Shown here: positions 18,263 through 27,442 of the stretch, in pieces
Layout: the number at the start of each line of letters is the position of its first letter
How positions within the stretch are numbered: position 1 is the first letter of the stretch
Assembly (NCBI RefSeq): GCF_001027285.1
Contig: NZ_CP011509.1
Span: forward strand, 8,022,501 to 8,086,500
From: Archangium gephyra
Lineage (GTDB): Bacteria > Myxococcota > Myxococcia > Myxococcales > Myxococcaceae
Direction: 5' to 3'
DNA: 64,000 nt
The notes under the pieces: generated by a model
The model's database searches: none
What the model saw: the letters and a program-made list of their open reading frames with translations, nothing else
Told to the model about the DNA's origin: nothing
Made by a program: the position numbers and the translations under genes

Positions 18263-20605
18263 ATGCCTACGCCGCCGCACGTCGAACCGCCGCTCCAACC
18301 CTCGAGCGCGCCGCCACGGGAGACGGAAGCGCAGTTGAGGACCGTCCTCGCCGCCCTCGACCAGGGCATCGCGCTGTACGACACGCGTGGCGCGGTCCTG
18401 TTCGTCAACGCCGCCGCGGAGCGCCTGCTGGGGTTGACCTTCGAGCAGCTGCAGGACCGGGCGGAAATCGACCCGCGCTGGCGAGCGCTGCGGGAGGACG
18501 GGACCGACTACCCCCGCGAGGAGCATCCGCACTGGGTGGCGCTGCACACGGGCGCCCCTGCAACCGCGGTCATGGTCACCGAGGCGCCGGACCGCGCCCC
18601 CGCTTGGGTTGCAGTCCGCGCACAGCCTCTTTTCGAAGGTGACACCGGCAAGCCGACGGGCGCCGTCGCCTCGTTCACCGACATCACCGAGCGCCGCGCA
18701 TTGGATGTGGCGCTGCGCGAGAGCGAGGAGCGGCTCCGCCAGACGTTGGCGGTGACGGGGGCGGGAACCTTCAGCCTGAGGTTCACGGAGGGCGTGATGC
18801 ACTTCGACACGCAGATGTGGGCGCTCTCCGGCGCTCCGCGTCCCGCTGGCGACCTCACACTCGAGAGCGCGGCCGCCTTTGTCCATCCGGACGACCGCGC
18901 GAGGGCCCAGGCGGTGATAGCCGGCGCGCTCGAGCCGAACGGGCCGGCGTCCGTGGTCTATGAGCACCGCCTGGCACACGCGCCGCACCGCTGGCTGTCG
19001 GCGCGCGCGGGAGTTCAGCGGGGTGCGGACGGGCGCGCGCTGCGACTGGTCGGCACGGCCGTGGACGTCACCGAGCAGAAGGCCGCCGAAGCGGCCTTGC
19101 GCGAGGCCCAGGAACGGCTGAGTGCGATCCTCGCGTCCTTGGAGGAGGGCGTGCTCCAACAGGATGCAGAAGGCGTCCTGCGGTTCAGCAACGCCGCCGC
19201 CGAGCGGCACCTGGGGCTGAGCGCCGCGCAGCTGTCAGGGCGCCTCTCGGCGGACCCACGCTGGCAGGCGATCGATGAGAGTGGGCGCGAGCTGCCCGGC
19301 GAAGAGCATCCATCGATGCGCGCCCTGCGGTCAGGGAAGCCTGTGCGAGGTTTCGTCATGGGCCTCCACCACCCGGACGGCCGGCTCGTGTGGATGTCCG
19401 TCAACGCGCAGCCGATGTTCCTGGCGGAGGGGAGAACGCCAGCGGGGGTCGTCACGTCGTTCTCCGACATCACCGAGTCCCGCGCCGCCGCGGAGGCGCT
19501 GCGCCAGCGCGAGGCGGAGTTCCGCACGCTCGCCGAGGCGAGCCCGGACGCCATCTTCACGACGACGCCCGAGGGCGTGGTGACCTACGCGAGCCCGGCC
19601 ATGCTGCGTTACACGGGGCTGACCTTCGAGCAGATGGTCGGCGGCGGTTTCCTCGCGGTGATTCACCCGGACGACCGGGAGCGGTCCATGGGCGAGTACG
19701 CGCGCTGCCTTCGAGCAGGCGAGCCCTACGCGTCAGAGCACCGTGTGCATGGAACGGACGGGCGCTACCGGTGGCACCAGCTCCGTGCACTGCCGGTGCG
19801 CGACGCCGCCGGCCGGATCGTGAAGTGGGTCGGGACCAGCGTGGACGTGGATGCGCTGCGAAACTCGCAGGAGGAGCTGCGCCAGCGCGCGGACTTCGAG
19901 GAGAAGCTCATCGGGATCGTCGGCCACGACCTGCGCCAGCCGCTGCAGGGCATCGCGATGTCGGCGGGCTTGCTGCTGCGGCGCCAGGAGCTGGACGCGC
20001 GCACGTTGTCAGCCGCGGGCCGCATCTCGGCGGCGGCGGCGCGCATGCAGCGGATGATCCGCGACATCCTCGACTTCACGCAGGCGAGGGTCGGCACGGG
20101 CATCCCGATCAAGAGAGCGCCCGTCGACCTGGCAATGCTGGCCCACGACGCAGCCCAGGAGGCCGAGCTCGCGAACCCCGCCCGGCGCGTCCAGCTGGTT
20201 CATCAGGGCAGGGGGGACGGCGAGTGGGACGCGGACCGCCTGCGCCAGGTGCTCGACAACCTGCTCTCCAACGCGCTCGCCTACAGCCCGCCAGCGACGG
20301 CTGTGCGGCTGGAGGTAGACGGGCAAGCCGAAGATTCGGTGACGCTGCGGGTTCACAACGAGGGCGCGCCGATTCCTCCCGATGTCCTCCCGACGCTCTT
20401 CCAGCCGATGACGCGCGGCGTGTCGGTGGGCGGCCAGCAGCGGAGTGTCGGCCTGGGGCTCTTCATCGTGGACCACCTCGTCCGCGCGCATGGCGGCGAG
20501 GTGAAGGTGACCTCCGCGGAAGTGGGGACGACGTTCACGGTGCGTCTGCCTCGGAAGAGGTCCGCGCCGGAAAATGAAGGAAGCTTTTCCCATGGGAACG
20601 CCTGA
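18263..20605 (+). CDS. Multi-PAS sensor histidine kinase
   Basis: A 780-residue soluble histidine kinase with four PAS domains (about residues 25-155, 156-275, 280-405 and 410-535). Two of them have near-identical wording around DQGIALYDTRGAVLFVNAAAERLLGL and EEGVLQQDAEGVLRFSNAAAERHLGL, which points to internal duplication. A HisKA helix follows (IGIVGHDLRQPLQGI, His near 555), then an ATPase domain with LDNLLSNALAYSP and GLGLFIVDHLV. No receiver domain and no adjacent response regulator are present. It probably integrates several cytosolic cues, but ligands cannot be told. Start ATG 18263. Confidence 0.9.
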   Translation: MPTPPHVEPPLQPSSAPPRETEAQLRTVLAALDQGIALYDTRGAVLFVNAAAERLLGLTFEQLQDRAEIDPRWRALREDGTDYPREEHPHWVALHTGAPATAVMVTEAPDRAPAWVAVRAQPLFEGDTGKPTGAVASFTDITERRALDVALRESEERLRQTLAVTGAGTFSLRFTEGVMHFDTQMWALSGAPRPAGDLTLESAAAFVHPDDRARAQAVIAGALEPNGPASVVYEHRLAHAPHRWLSARAGVQRGADGRALRLVGTAVDVTEQKAAEAALREAQERLSAILASLEEGVLQQDAEGVLRFSNAAAERHLGLSAAQLSGRLSADPRWQAIDESGRELPGEEHPSMRALRSGKPVRGFVMGLHHPDGRLVWMSVNAQPMFLAEGRTPAGVVTSFSDITESRAAAEALRQREAEFRTLAEASPDAIFTTTPEGVVTYASPAMLRYTGLTFEQMVGGGFLAVIHPDDRERSMGEYARCLRAGEPYASEHRVHGTDGRYRWHQLRALPVRDAAGRIVKWVGTSVDVDALRNSQEELRQRADFEEKLIGIVGHDLRQPLQGIAMSAGLLLRRQELDARTLSAAGRISAAAARMQRMIRDILDFTQARVGTGIPIKRAPVDLAMLAHDAAQEAELANPARRVQLVHQGRGDGEWDADRLRQVLDNLLSNALAYSPPATAVRLEVDGQAEDSVTLRVHNEGAPIPPDVLPTLFQPMTRGVSVGGQQRSVGLGLFIVDHLVRAHGGEVKVTSAEVGTTFTVRLPRKRSAPENEGSFSHGNA

Positions 20606-20784
20606 CGAGCTGGCGGCCTTACCGCAGAAGTTGGCAGCATAACCCCACTGTCCACGTAACCGGCTCAAGCCCACGACGCAGCCTCCCCTGCACAACAGCG
20701 GGTTCGGCGCCGCGTGGGGAACGGGGAGTCAGATGATTCGTAGGAGACGCGGTGTCGGAACGAGTCCTTATGTAGGATTCCGGC
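20606..20784. other. Intergenic region with a remnant shared with the IS91-like fragment
   Basis: The 179 bp after the kinase gene contain a 32-base stretch (20613-20644) that matches 27445-27476 at 26 of 32 positions. In both copies one frame reads PYR-x-x-WQHN, and most differences are synonymous, so both look like decayed remains of one coding sequence, probably a transposase end. The second part, up to 20784, must carry the cyclase promoter, but no clear motif was found. Confidence 0.4.
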
Positions 20785-21957
20785 ATGGCGCCCCCCGGCT
20801 CGCTTCACCCGATTGCGCAATGGCTTCTGGAGCAACGCTCGGCACGCGGTGACGCGGCGGAGTTGGTGGCTGGGTTCGCGGAGCGCCTGATGGCGCACGG
20901 TACGCCCGTGTGGCGGCTCCGCCTGACCGTCCTCGCCATGCATCCCGAGGTCTTCGGACGTTCGGTGCAATGGCAGCGGGGAGCGGGCGTGAGCGTGATG
21001 TCGGCCCCCCACTCCATCGTCGCGTCGCCCTCGTACCAGGGAAGCCCGGTCGAGGCGATTCACCGCGGGAGTGGCCCCATCCGCTGCCGGCTCGATGGTC
21101 CGGCCGGGGCGCTCCCGTATCCGCAGCTGGGCGCGCTGCGCGCCGAGGGCGGCACCGACTACTTCATCGCCCCGCTGGTGTTCGGAGATGGCCGCAGCTC
21201 GTTCATCTCGTTCGCCACGGATGAGGCCTCCGGGTTCTCGGACGAGCAGCTGCGGCTCTTCGAGTGGCTCGTGCCGTTCCTCACGGTGCGGTTGGAGCTC
21301 GAATCGGCCGCGTTCTCGCTGCGTTCGCTTCTCCAGGTGTACCTCGGCCGTAACGCCGCCGAGCGCGTCCTCTCCGGCCAGTTCAAGCGGGGAGAAGGAC
21401 AGGTGCTGCGCGCGGCCATCTGGTACTGCGACCTCCGCGGCTTCACCTCGCTGGTGGACCACACGGCGCTGGACGCGGTGATTCCCATCCTCGACCAGTA
21501 TTTCGAGTGCATGGCCCGGCCCGTCGCGGAAGAGGGAGGCGAAATCCTCAAGTTCATCGGGGATGCGCTGCTCGCCGTGTTCGTGGTCGGCGAGGACGAG
21601 GGCGACGCCTGCACGCGTGCGGTGCGGGCCGCGCAAGCCGCCCTGGAGGCCCTCGCCCGGCTCGAGGTGGCCCGGGTGCATGGGTTGCGCGCGGGCGTCG
21701 CCGTCCACCTGGGCGAGGTGATGTACGGGAACATCGGCGCCAGCGACCGGCTGGACTTCACCGTCATCGGTGCGGCCGTCAACGAGGCGGCCCGGATGGA
21801 GTCGCTGTGCAAGGAGCTCGGTGTGCCGCTGCTCATCTCCGCCGAGGCCGCCGCGCGCGCCAGGGGAGTCACGCTTCGCTCTCTGGGACGGCACGCGCTG
21901 CGGGGCGTCTCCGCGCCGAGCGAGCTCTTCACGCCTTTCGCCCCGGTCGGAGTGTGA
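20785..21957 (+). CDS. Class III adenylate/guanylate cyclase
   Basis: A 390-residue protein. The first 190 residues look like a GAF-type sensory domain (GGTDYFIAPLVFGDGRSSFISFAT...), followed by a class III cyclase catalytic domain. The two metal-binding aspartates are present, in IWYCDLRGFT (near 216) and FIGDALLAVF (near 260), and the loop TVIGAAVNEAARMES is typical. It should make cAMP (or cGMP) in the cytosol. The N-terminal half resembles other orphan cyclases with GAF-like input domains in which an unknown ligand controls activity. Start ATG 20785 follows a weak AGGA about 10 bases upstream. Confidence 0.9.
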   Translation: MAPPGSLHPIAQWLLEQRSARGDAAELVAGFAERLMAHGTPVWRLRLTVLAMHPEVFGRSVQWQRGAGVSVMSAPHSIVASPSYQGSPVEAIHRGSGPIRCRLDGPAGALPYPQLGALRAEGGTDYFIAPLVFGDGRSSFISFATDEASGFSDEQLRLFEWLVPFLTVRLELESAAFSLRSLLQVYLGRNAAERVLSGQFKRGEGQVLRAAIWYCDLRGFTSLVDHTALDAVIPILDQYFECMARPVAEEGGEILKFIGDALLAVFVVGEDEGDACTRAVRAAQAALEALARLEVARVHGLRAGVAVHLGEVMYGNIGASDRLDFTVIGAAVNEAARMESLCKELGVPLLISAEAAARARGVTLRSLGRHALRGVSAPSELFTPFAPVGV

Positions 21958-22002
21958 GGACGCTGGGCGTCAGGTTGCCCCGCTCCATCCGCCCGTACAT
22001 CC

Positions 22003-22024
22003 AGTGGAGGCGGCGGGAATCGAA
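22003..22024 (-). repeat. tmRNA/tRNA-like 3'-end fragment (att-like copy A)
   Basis: Read on the minus strand this is TTCGATTCCCGCCGCCTCCA, the T-loop plus acceptor end typical of tmRNA and some serine tRNAs. Four of the five T-stem pairs form with the following bases, but no rest of a tRNA can be folded, so this is only a 3' end fragment. A second copy with one mismatch lies at 28625-28645 in the same orientation. Such duplicated RNA-gene ends are typical of integrase attachment sites. Confidence 0.5.
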
Positions 22025-22121
22025 GCCGCGAAGGGCGGCTCCGCCTGCCAGGCCCGGGTGGCCTCCCCACCGCCCCAAAGGTGCCCGCCCTGGCTGCTGC
22101 CCGCACTGGTGGCCTCCACCG

Positions 22122-22221
22122 GTGAGCACCCTGGAGGAGCTGGAGCGCGAGTACATCCTCGCGGTGCTCGCGAGGAACGGAGGGAACCGGACTCGCACCG
22201 CGAAGGAGCTGGGCATCGGCC
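22122..22221 (+). pseudogene. Fragment of a Fis-type helix-turn-helix (sigma-54 activator C-terminus)
   Basis: This stretch codes for TLEELEREYILAVLARNGG-N-R-T-R-T-A-K-E-L-G-I, the DNA-binding tail of NtrC-type response regulators, which usually continues with an LYRKL-like recognition helix. Here the continuation is unrelated (GRCSPYSVGER) and no AAA+ domain lies upstream, so only about 33 codons of a former gene remain. It sits 100 bp downstream of att-like copy A. Confidence 0.55.
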
Positions 22222-22437
22222 GGTGTTCGCCCTACAGCGTCGGCGAGCGCGGAGGCAGGGCATCCCTCATGGGCAGGTCCTCATCCGGTGCCCCGCCCCG
22301 CCAGGGACGGTGGCCTGGGCTGGGCTGGCGTGTGTCCGCTGGAGATGAATCGGTTCTGCGCCGGCCCGGCGTGCGGTTCCTGGAGTCCCTCAAGCCGTGA
22401 GTGCTCCCATTCCGCCGATGATTCAGCGTCGATGAGC

Positions 22438-22465
22438 AGGTTGTCGCCCTGTGCGGCGACAACCT
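22438..22465. terminator. Perfect 11-bp hairpin
   Basis: AGGTTGTCGCC (22438-22448) and GGCGACAACCT (22455-22465) pair perfectly around a 6-base loop. There is no T-tract on either side, so it is either a non-canonical terminator or an element-borne structure. It lies in the remnant region downstream of the IS66 fragment. Confidence 0.5.
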
Positions 22466-22599
22466 CACCCGCGAGACCTCCCAGAAGTTACGCGGCGGAC
22501 CGTCCAGCCGCCGCGCCAGCCGTCGACACGGAGAGGGGCAGCGCCTCCAGGCGTATGCGTATAGGCGGGATAGAGGCCATGTTGAGGGTGAGGGTGGAG

Positions 22600-22969
22600 C
22601 GCAGGTGCCGAGGAGGACCGCTGACAGGGGCCGTCCGAGCAGTGAGCCAGCCGCCACGCAGTCGGCCCGTCCTCCTCTGCTCAAGCTCGCCGCCGCACCG
22701 GCAGCACCCCTTGGGCCGCACCGCCACCACCTGGTCCACCTTCTCGGGCGGCAACAACTCACGCCGATGCCCCTTGTGCCCGGACTGTCCTCCCGGATTA
22801 CTCCCCATGGGCTCCTTGCGCTCTCGCTTCACGCCTGGCCCGTCCGAAGCTTGTTGGAGTTGCGTGAATTCTGCCCCAACTGCGCCCGCAGCTCCGCGAT
22901 TGTAGCCAGCGCCTCGGCCAACTGCTTCTTCAGCTCGGCGACTTCAGCTGTCACTTCGCCCCTGCTCAC
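22600..22969 (-). pseudogene. IS66-family transposase (TnpC) remnant, frameshifted and truncated
   Basis: From GTG 22969 the minus strand codes for a coiled-coil start (AEVAELKKQLAEALATIAEL) and LGQNSRNSNK, then stops at TGA near 22828. In another frame from about 22845 it continues with SDGPGVKRERKEP, PGGQSGHKGHRRELLPPEKV and CCRCGGEL, the N-terminal and zinc-finger parts of IS66 TnpC. In intact elements these join as NSSKPPSSDGPG, so a small deletion at about 22845 caused the frameshift. Similarity ends near 22650 and the large catalytic part is missing. No terminal inverted repeats were identified. Confidence 0.75.
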
Positions 22970-23412
22970 CCCTCAACCAACCCAGACGCGTGAACGCTTA
23001 CCTCGAAACGAGGGACACGAGCCACCCGGCCAGCCCAACTTCTCCGCCCGCTCTTTCCTGTCCATCGCTGCCCTCTCCTCTGTGACAGCGGACATGCTCA
23101 CGTCTCCACACTCACGTCACAACGGGCTCTGGCGAGGACTTACGACTTCCCTGTCGCTCTGTCTTCTGCCGTACTGAAAGTGAAGGAGCGCCAGATAGGG
23201 CTCGTACCGTCATGCCCGACCGGGCAATCTGGTGTGACAGCTCCGGGTGGCGGCATGTTCCCGGTGCCTGCCGCTGCTCCTCGGCTGTGATGTGTTGGTG
23301 CGGAGTTGGACAGCGGGTGCGCTCCAATGCTGCGTCCCCGCCCCTGGTGGATGTGGCTGGCTCGTGGAGGGCCGACCGAGCAAGCACGACCATTTGCTGA
23401 GGAAGAAACGCG
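22970..23412. other. Remnant/intergenic DNA upstream of the PAAR-Het-C gene
   Basis: About 440 bp without a supported gene. The first part is probably the 5' flank of the IS66 remnant. The last bases (GAGGAAGAAACGCG before ATG 23413) carry a good ribosome-binding site for the PAAR gene. No clear promoter motif was recognised. Confidence 0.4.
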
Positions 23413-25857
23413 ATGCCTCCTGCTGCACGTATTACCGACCAGCACGTCTGCCCGAAAGTAAATCCAGGTCCAGTCCCCCACGTGGGAGGCCCCACGACGT
23501 CAGGTGAGGCCACGGTCCTCATCGGCTACCAACCCGCGGCACGGGTGGGGGACTCCCTGCTGTGCGTCGGGCCAGGGGCAACGGATTCGATCTCTCAAGG
23601 GGAGCCGACGGTCATCATTGGTGGCCGCCCTGCTGCGCGGTTGGGGGATCCAACGTCTCACGGCGGCGTTCTCGTGGCGGGGTGCCCCACGGTCGTCATT
23701 GGCTCGTCGGTACAGGCGAACGCCATAAAGATCGCGGCCCGCGACGGCACGCCCTTCTGCGAGGAGTGCGAGAAGAAGTGGCAGCAAGAGAAGGCCAAAG
23801 TGGCGTTGGAGCCCGATAACGATCGCCTCCAGAGCACCTTCGCGCTGGACGAGTTCCGGGGGCTCGCCGAGGCCATGAGCGAGGCCGAGTTCGTGCAGTG
23901 GATCTTCTTGACCTTCGGGGACGACATCCCGGAGGAGGCGTGTAAGAAGCTGCGTTCGGCCCTTCTGGGCGGCAGCCTGCCCCTGGCCGAGATTCACATC
24001 ACGGGGAAGGGTCTTTCCGGGCACGAGGCCGCGTACGATCGTGAGAAGCGCCAGATCCTCGTCTCTCGTGAGCTGGTGCTTGCCGCTCGCGAGGACAACG
24101 ACGAGGCGTGGAAGCTGCTCATCGCCCTACTCGAGGAGTTCGGCCATCACGTCGACAACCTGCTGCGGACGGAGTACTCGCAAGTGGGTGGAGATGCCCC
24201 TCTCGATGAGGGCTCGCGGATGGCGTACGCGCTCGTGAACCTGGGGTGGAGCGAGGGAGAGGGGCGCTGCGAGTTCGCGAAGTACACGTCCAAGGCGGGC
24301 GAGGTGCCGCTGGAGGTGGAGTTCAAGGGGATGACGGAAGCCGTGGAGAAGTTCCTCAGCGCCGAGCAGCAGGAGGACGACGCTCAGTTCGGCAATCTCG
24401 AGTTCTTCAATGCGGGGCTCGGCTCGGGCAAGCCCGGGTCCCACGGACATGAGTCCATCGAAAAGGCCCTCATAGAGGCCGGTTTCAGTGAGAAGGAATG
24501 CCACCTGGTATATTTTGGCAATTGGCTGCGTGATCATTCGCAGCTCATTGACCCGAAGCTCTTGCGCTTCCCGGGCGCCGTCGCCTCCCTGGTCCCCTTC
24601 ACGGGGTTCTCACGCAACGGTCTCACCCAGATCGTGGATGTGCTGACACGCGCGAAGTTCGAGGATGTCTCTCATTTTCGCGTCAATACCACGAATCTGG
24701 GGGTCTATCGAAACGAGGAGCATCTCGACAACCCGAGCGGGATCGAAGACAAGAGATCAGTCGACAAAATGTTCCGCGCTGCTTGCCTTCCCAGGGAGTT
24801 GGAGGTCGACCCAACAACCCGGATGAAGCGCTTCATCCGTAGCGCTGCCGCCCAGGGCAGTGAGGAAGGGTATACGGGTCTCAAATACCTCTCCGACCAG
24901 CTGCATCTGGCCGTGAGCAAGGGCAAGAATAATACCGGGTACCTCCACCTTGGTCAGGCCCTGCACACGCTGGAGGATTTCTTCAGCCACACGAATTTCG
25001 TGGAGGTCGCGCTGGTCCACGTGGGCTACTGGGTCGAACCATGGGTCCCTGCGCGAGACGGTAGAGCCAGCAGCCTGCCCATCACCAGTGGCAAGTTCGG
25101 CGGCCTGGATACGGCTGCGAGTCTCCTCCTCGGCCTGGGCGAAAGCCTCAAAAAGGAAAATGTGTGTGTCGCGGGTCAACCCACTCTTGCCTCGAAGATT
25201 GCCCTCATCCTGCTCAAGGACTTTGAATTCAACAAGACGTACGAGACCCTTGGCGGCCTTCTGGAAGATCTCTATGAGCTCGAAAAAAAGTATCCTGTTC
25301 TCGCGACCTTGAGCTGCAAGACCATTGGTTTTGTCCTGTGGCTGTTCGACGCAGCCATCGGTGAGGCCATACATACCATCGGGAATTTGATCGATGACGC
25401 CCAGACGGAGTTCATGAGCAATCCGGCGAGTACGGATCCCACCCATAGCCAGCTCGCCAAGGACCATGATGATCACCACCTCCACACACTCGCGGCGACG
25501 CTGGCGAAGATTGCGGTCAAGGACGTGGGGTTGATGATGCAACAGGCCTGGGCAGGAAAAGTCAGCAGCCAGCAGGTCGTCGCCACGGCCGCGAAGCACT
25601 TCGTCCATCCCGTCCATATCGGTAAGGACGACAAGCGGTTGCTGACTGTCGCCGCCTGGGCCAAGAGTAACGGTCCGAAAATCAAGGAGCTCGGCTCACG
25701 CAGCCGGGTAGCGGATTGGACCAAGGAGAAGGCCAAGGAGCTGGAGGAACTGAGAAAGAGGGCGGATGCTCTCCTGTCGGATCCCCCCAAGGGTGTGCGT
25801 GCGGTCAAGCGCCTGCGCCGCGCTTCCGCACGGAAGCCGGCACTACGCAGTCGCTGA
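23413..25857 (+). CDS. PAAR-tipped type VI effector with a metalloprotease-like motif and a Het-C domain
   Basis: An 814-residue protein. Residues 1-100 form a PAAR domain, the tip of the type VI secretion spike (repeats PAARVGD and PAARLGDP). The middle contains LLEEFGHHVDNLL (240-251) followed by DEGSRMAYAL, similar to an EExGHxxD metal-binding motif. From about 345 (HESIEKALIEAGFSEKECHLVYFGNWLRDHSQL) a Het-C type domain begins; it includes LHLGQALHTLEDFFSHTNFV (511-530) with H512, H518, E521, D522 and H526 as likely metal ligands, as in the zinc phospholipase C/S1-P1 nuclease-like helical fold. I infer an antibacterial toxin carried on the spike, perhaps acting on membranes. Stretches such as 24480-24780 are AT-richer than the flanking chromosome, suggesting transfer. 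No other type VI genes are in the window. Confidence 0.8.
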   Translation: MPPAARITDQHVCPKVNPGPVPHVGGPTTSGEATVLIGYQPAARVGDSLLCVGPGATDSISQGEPTVIIGGRPAARLGDPTSHGGVLVAGCPTVVIGSSVQANAIKIAARDGTPFCEECEKKWQQEKAKVALEPDNDRLQSTFALDEFRGLAEAMSEAEFVQWIFLTFGDDIPEEACKKLRSALLGGSLPLAEIHITGKGLSGHEAAYDREKRQILVSRELVLAAREDNDEAWKLLIALLEEFGHHVDNLLRTEYSQVGGDAPLDEGSRMAYALVNLGWSEGEGRCEFAKYTSKAGEVPLEVEFKGMTEAVEKFLSAEQQEDDAQFGNLEFFNAGLGSGKPGSHGHESIEKALIEAGFSEKECHLVYFGNWLRDHSQLIDPKLLRFPGAVASLVPFTGFSRNGLTQIVDVLTRAKFEDVSHFRVNTTNLGVYRNEEHLDNPSGIEDKRSVDKMFRAACLPRELEVDPTTRMKRFIRSAAAQGSEEGYTGLKYLSDQLHLAVSKGKNNTGYLHLGQALHTLEDFFSHTNFVEVALVHVGYWVEPWVPARDGRASSLPITSGKFGGLDTAASLLLGLGESLKKENVCVAGQPTLASKIALILLKDFEFNKTYETLGGLLEDLYELEKKYPVLATLSCKTIGFVLWLFDAAIGEAIHTIGNLIDDAQTEFMSNPASTDPTHSQLAKDHDDHHLHTLAATLAKIAVKDVGLMMQQAWAGKVSSQQVVATAAKHFVHPVHIGKDDKRLLTVAAWAKSNGPKIKELGSRSRVADWTKEKAKELEELRKRADALLSDPPKGVRAVKRLRRASARKPALRSR

Positions 25858-26008
25858 ACACCAGGTCAACCCGCTGGCGGTTCCTCGGAGAGAACCGTCA
25901 CCGTGACTCTGGGGATGAGCGGTGTCACGCGCGGCAATCCTCGAGCAGGTTTCGTTCCCTCCATCGCTGATGTATGAGGAACGGAGTTGTCTGGCATGGA
26001 GTATAGAG

Positions 26009-27367
26009 ATGAAGAAGCAGCCATCCTCCGGAGACTCCATCTGGCCGTGCGCCTCCTCGTGCCGGATGCGCTCCCACGCCGCCGCGCTCGTGCTCGTGTT
26101 CCTCAGTGCCTGCGGTGGCTGCCGCGCGACGGACGCCGAGCGCGCCGCCAGGGAGCGGGCTGAAATCGAAGAGCGCATCCGTGACTCCATGACGCTCGTG
26201 CCCTACCGGGCCTTCAAGCTGACGCTGCGTGCCAATGGAGAACCGAACGCGCCCGAGCAGATCGCCCTCCTCTGGAAGGCCCTCTCCGAGACGCGCGCCC
26301 TGCCCGGGAAGTCCCTGACCGACGAGGAGGCCCGCCGCGCGGCCCAGAGCTACCTCGACCTCTTCATCGCGTTCTACGAGGCACGCAAGACGCTCCAGAA
26401 GCGCGACGAGGACGAGTTTCCGCTGCTGTGGTCAAAGTGGCTGCCTGACCAGCCGCCGTTCCTTCCGGGCTACGATGCCGGGCAGGAACACGCCATCCTC
26501 GCCAGCGTCTGGCTCATTCTCGACAACGCGGATAGGGGCAACCGCCTGCCAGCCTCGGACCTGGTGTTCTACGAGCTCTCGCGCGCTACACCCCAGCCCT
26601 CGTGGCCACCCGCGCTACGCGTGGCCGTCCAGGCCAAGCGGGGCCTGTCGTTCTGCGGGGCCGGGTACCACTATGCGGCCGAGGAGGAACTGAACGCCTT
26701 CCTCTCCGAGGTGGAGGTTCTCCCCGCGAGGGACCTTCCCGCGCTCCAGGGAAGGACCCGCGAGCAGTCGCGCGAGATGCTGCTCGCCGCTGGCTACTTC
26801 CTGCGCGCCTGGAACCGCATGGGCCTCGAGCGAGAGCGAGCCGCGGAGGACGACATCGAGCGTGGCCTGCGCTCGCTGGAGAAGCTAGGCGTTGAGAACG
26901 AGTTGACGTGGTGGGGGTGGGCCTTCATTCACTTCCGCCGTGAGCGCTACGAGGAGTCGGCGAAGTACCTCGACAGGCTGGCCGACAGTCCGTATCTCGG
27001 CGAGCGGGAGCGCCAGGAGGTGCGGGCCAGCGCCGAGGAGATGCGCCAGCATGGCGACTCGCTGCCCATCTTCCTGCAAGCGCGTGCGAGCGTCATTCTC
27101 GCACAGGCGCTCATCGCCCGGGCTGGCGGGCTGGAGAACATCCTCGTCACCGTGCTGGGCCCAGAGCAGGCGAAGCAGGTCTACGCCCCCATTGTGTGGA
27201 TGGACCGGGTGTACCAGGGCGTTGGGGAACTCACTCCCGAGAAGGTCGCGCACGAGGCCGGCGGCACGCTGGACAAGGTTCGCGAGGTCGGTGGCAAGGG
27301 CCTGGACGCGCTCAAGCAGCGACTGGGGGGCGGCGAGGGAGTCACCACGGAGTCCGGCCTGCGGTGA
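26009..27367 (+). CDS. Lipoprotein, possible immunity protein of the PAAR-Het-C effector
   Basis: A 452-residue protein with a lipoprotein signal: VLVFLSAC puts the lipidated Cys near residue 37. It is helical and acidic, with TPR-like pairs of helices (for example ENELTWWGWAFIHFRRERYEESAKYLDRL). I recognise no enzyme family. ATG 26009 is supported by GGAG 7 bases upstream; ATG 26066 would give a shorter signal peptide and is the alternative. It lies 150 bp after the PAAR-Het-C gene on the same strand within the same island. Toxins acting in the periplasm or on membranes are often neutralised by lipoproteins encoded directly downstream; that role is inference from position only. Confidence 0.65.
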   Translation: MKKQPSSGDSIWPCASSCRMRSHAAALVLVFLSACGGCRATDAERAARERAEIEERIRDSMTLVPYRAFKLTLRANGEPNAPEQIALLWKALSETRALPGKSLTDEEARRAAQSYLDLFIAFYEARKTLQKRDEDEFPLLWSKWLPDQPPFLPGYDAGQEHAILASVWLILDNADRGNRLPASDLVFYELSRATPQPSWPPALRVAVQAKRGLSFCGAGYHYAAEEELNAFLSEVEVLPARDLPALQGRTREQSREMLLAAGYFLRAWNRMGLERERAAEDDIERGLRSLEKLGVENELTWWGWAFIHFRRERYEESAKYLDRLADSPYLGERERQEVRASAEEMRQHGDSLPIFLQARASVILAQALIARAGGLENILVTVLGPEQAKQVYAPIVWMDRVYQGVGELTPEKVAHEAGGTLDKVREVGGKGLDALKQRLGGGEGVTTESGLR

Positions 27368-27442
27368 CCAATCGGGCGTGAGCCCTGAAAAAAGAGCAGC
27401 GGCCTTCTTCGCTGGGTCATCTCAGCTCGGTGGAATTCGAAC

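Noticed and set aside
22003-22100. Complete tRNA or tmRNA gene.
   Set aside because: Only the T-arm and acceptor end can be read; no anticodon arm, D-arm or tmRNA body follows.
23413-27367. Part of a complete type VI secretion cluster.
   Set aside because: No VgrG, Hcp, TssB/C, ClpV or baseplate gene is present in the window; only an effector and its neighbour are seen.
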